Assembly: GCA_022763185.1 (NCBI GenBank)
Contig: JALEGL010000005.1
Coordinates: 1 to 64,000 of the forward strand
Direction: 5' to 3'
DNA length: 64,000 nucleotides
Source: a bacterium
Lineage (GTDB): Bacteria; Bdellovibrionota_G; JALEGL01
The notes beneath the pieces were generated by a model. It had not been told where the DNA came from, searched no databases, and was given only the letters and a program-made list of their open reading frames with translations. This document shows, in pieces, positions 62,018-64,000 of the stretch (position 1 is its first letter; each line of letters starts with the position of its first letter). A program made the position numbers and the translations under genes.

Positions 62018-62552
62018 AAACTGCCTTATCTATAAATTGTTGTGCAAACCGTTTACAGTTACCTTTGTACAATTTCTTTTTCATTTTGGCCAGTGTGTTT
62101 CTATTTTGCGGTAAATTGCCTGGCCGAACTCCCAGCAGCAAATAAGAAATAGAACGTCTTGCCGGCAGAACTTCACCTTTAGCCTTACCCAGCACAGTTG
62201 TGTAATCCACATCAAAAAACTCTAATTCAAGGTAGCGTAGCTTGGGATAACGAGCAAAGATCTCAGAGGCACCTTGACCGTACTTTCCTCGCCCAAACAA
62301 TAACCAACGATAGGCATTACAAATCTCTCGCTCACTATCTCTGCCTTTAAGACTCCGCCAGTAAGTAATTTTTGCAGCATAGGCTTGACCATTGCGCAAA
62401 CGTTTAACAGTCACTTTCTCTTCTTTGCTGCGCAAATGCGGTTGGACCAAGTAAATTTGCATCAGCTGGTCAATGTTTTGCAATTGATTGTAGTTTTGAG
62501 CAAAACCTATGCTGGTCAAGACCAAAAAAGTTGATAACACTATATTTCGCAT
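61986..62552 (-). CDS. Hypothetical exported protein
   Basis: About 188 residues from the ATG at 62552; a signal peptide ends at about FAQN. An ATG upstream at 62624 would overlap the barrel gene and has no signal sequence at its N-terminus. The mature part is rich in Arg and Tyr (ERKYPKLRYLELEFFDVDYT-like) with Cys in the C-terminal half. No known family recognised. Lies between the barrel protein and the HEAT protein in one minus-strand run. Confidence 0.5.
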   Translation of the reverse strand: MRNIVLSTFLVLTSIGFAQNYNQLQNIDQLMQIYLVQPHLRSKEEKVTVKRLRNGQAYAAKITYWRSLKGRDSEREICNAYRWLLFGRGKYGQGASEIFARYPKLRYLELEFFDVDYTTVLGKAKGEVLPARRSISYLLLGVRPGNLPQNRNTLAKMKKKLYKGNCKRFAQQFIDKAVFDEKYIQQAY

Positions 62553-62607
62553 TAATGCTTCATTATACCGCAACTTGCGCAAATGAAAAGCCTTCAAACA
62601 AAGCGAC

Positions 62608-64000
62608 TTAAAAACTCTGATCAAACCCTAAATAAAATTTTATGCCACCATGCTGATCATCCAATGTTCTGGCAGCATCAAAACGAATAACCGATGGGTT
62701 AACTCCAAAATAATCGACATGGAAGCGTAAGCCATAATTGGCACCATAGGTAAACTTTAGTACATTCCATAAATCCCCAAAGCCTGTGTTGGCTGCATTT
62801 GGATTTAAAACTTGTTCAGCTTGCTCCTGAACCGTTGCAGTTACATGCCCTGCATCCAGACCAAAGGCTCCCTGAATGTCTCTAATTCTAAACAAACCAA
62901 GGTTGATATCAATATCTTGCAACAAAAAATGTCTGTACTCAGCGCTGCTAAGTAGTCGGTATCGCCCTTGAAAATCTTCATCATTAAAAGAAATACCTCT
63001 TATAGCTGCTGGACCACCCAATCTTGGCTGAATTTGACTTGGGATACCTTTTGAATTGACACTTATATTGTAACGCAAAGCCAATAAATGATTAACGCTA
63101 CTGACTGGAAACACCCACGAAGCACCGTGATTCACACTGATATAATCATGATCTGCCCATAAAGCAGAACTTCCCCATTGGACTGAAAAAGAACCACCCC
63201 AACCAGATAAAGGGTTGGTGAAAGACAGCTGATTGCCAAAAAAATAGCTCAAGCCCAAGCTGCTAACATTACTGGCTGGCGTTAAATCCACCACGTCCCC
63301 AGCATTGGTTAAAATACTATCTTCGGTCACTCTTGAAAAATTAGCCGTTATGGATGCACCATGACTGAGTCTTAAGCCATCAACAGCACGACCAAAAAGC
63401 CGTGTATACCCTAAACCTACGCCATAGTTTTCTCCCAAATAAAATCCACTGACTCTATATCGGTTATATCCGCCTTGCTTTTTACGCAGTACCCCCCCTA
63501 AAAAAATTAGAGGAACACTTTCGTTGACGTCATAGTCTAAAAGCATTTGCTCAAGAACAAACTTGTAAGGGGCTGGCTTGGTATTATCATAGCGTTGCCA
63601 CTCTGATAATCTTGACCTGGGGTCTAGGTATATTTTTTTAAGTTTGGCTTTGGACCTAAACTCAATGTCATACTCTTCTTGAGTATCAAACCAATTAAAT
63701 TTAAATTGCTTGCCGTCTTTATCGACCGCTAAAATTTCAACCGGCTCTTTAAATGTTTTTTCCGATTCTTTGATAAACTGGACTTGGTGTTGGTATTGAT
63801 TCTTACCCAGCTTTTTAGTTTTACGCTTGGTGATTTTATAATTTGCTTTTGGCGGTCTAAATTGCCATTGTTGATAAGCTTCATCAATATTACCGTCATA
63901 AACAGCTTGGGCCATAGATTTTAAACGTTTTCCCTGATTCAAATAAGTTTTAAAAATCTCAGATGTTTCATTTTTCCCCAACCAGTCGTTCATTTTTTCA
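62608..64000 (-). CDS. Omp85-like barrel protein with a peptidase-type N-terminal part, 5' end outside the window
   Basis: The frame is open to the window's right edge (in-frame codons continue beyond the Met at 63993), so this is probably the C-terminal 463 residues of a longer protein. The first 150 residues visible resemble the C-terminal part of M1-type aminopeptidases (an LDPRSRLSEWQRYDNT strand segment). The rest is a beta-barrel of the surface antigen D15/Omp85 type, ending IKFYLGFDQSF with terminal Phe, and with VVDLTP and SLGLSYFFG strands. Peptidase-barrel fusions exist in related bacteria. Exact nature requires the missing part. Confidence 0.6.
   Translation of the reverse strand, partial: EKMNDWLGKNETSEIFKTYLNQGKRLKSMAQAVYDGNIDEAYQQWQFRPPKANYKITKRKTKKLGKNQYQHQVQFIKESEKTFKEPVEILAVDKDGKQFKFNWFDTQEEYDIEFRSKAKLKKIYLDPRSRLSEWQRYDNTKPAPYKFVLEQMLLDYDVNESVPLIFLGGVLRKKQGGYNRYRVSGFYLGENYGVGLGYTRLFGRAVDGLRLSHGASITANFSRVTEDSILTNAGDVVDLTPASNVSSLGLSYFFGNQLSFTNPLSGWGGSFSVQWGSSALWADHDYISVNHGASWVFPVSSVNHLLALRYNISVNSKGIPSQIQPRLGGPAAIRGISFNDEDFQGRYRLLSSAEYRHFLLQDIDINLGLFRIRDIQGAFGLDAGHVTATVQEQAEQVLNPNAANTGFGDLWNVLKFTYGANYGLRFHVDYFGVNPSVIRFDAARTLDDQHGGIKFYLGFDQSF

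Noticed and set aside
1-64000. tRNA, rRNA, CRISPR arrays and prophage genes
   Set aside because: No cloverleaf, no rRNA conserved cores, no direct repeat array and no phage structural genes were seen in the spacers I read.

Overview
The window is AT-rich, gene-dense DNA from a Gram-negative bacterium. Evidence for an outer membrane includes a LolA carrier, several proteins ending in a beta-barrel-type terminal Phe, a Wzi-like protein, an Omp85-like barrel and lipoprotein signal peptides. Core genes are mltG, rimO, lolA, ftsK, RNase J, rsmE, anmK, hemW, def, fmt, rpe, rnhB, aspS, hisS, lipB and argS. RNase J, leucine dehydrogenase and an apparent sphingolipid gene set suggest a deltaproteobacterial-grade lineage such as the Bdellovibrionota; this is inference. 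I saw no rRNA, tRNA, CRISPR array or prophage.

Layout. 0-6.7 kb: mltG, a REP-associated tyrosine transposase (RAYT) with palindromes at both ends, then rimO, lolA and ftsK on the minus strand. 6.7-8.8 kb: a radical-SAM protein with a helix-hairpin-helix plus its usual DUF4130 partner, a poorly understood putative DNA modification or repair pair. 8.8-15.7 kb (minus): RNase J coupled to an orphan peptide-type ABC ATPase, two lipoproteins (one TPR-rich), rsmE, and an FHA protein with a degenerate GGDEF domain. 15.7-24.2 kb (plus): anmK, a PMT-like glycosyltransferase, hemW, two tandem paralogous secreted Cys proteins, a 33-residue membrane peptide in front of a double-PilZ protein, then def, fmt and rpe. 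24.2-28.7 kb (minus): uncharacterised envelope proteins and a histidine kinase overlapping an output-less response regulator.

29-48 kb is an envelope lipid and polysaccharide region. An Spt-type alpha-oxoamine synthase converges on a minus-strand set made of an NAD-dependent epimerase/dehydrogenase, a GNAT-type acyltransferase and a flippase-like membrane protein. This matches the bacterial ceramide pathway (Spt, bCerS, CerR). Beyond it lie a Wzi-like barrel, a dgkA homologue without a canonical start codon, glycosyltransferases, an FkbM methyltransferase, a barrel protein next to an RND/MMPL exporter, and manC with two GT4 enzymes.

48-64 kb: rnhB, aspS, hisS and lipB with neighbours, a Cys/His/Lys-rich Spy-like protein, an M14 carboxypeptidase, a prepilin-like protein, argS, an NlpC/P60 lipoprotein, leucine dehydrogenase, and a beta-barrel protein cut by the right edge.

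Four copies of one near-perfect palindrome family occur (1.1, 1.9, 47.95 and 50.1 kb). Two bracket the RAYT gene and contain the stop codons of neighbouring genes. The RAYT/REP set and the candidate ceramide locus are the most interesting items here.
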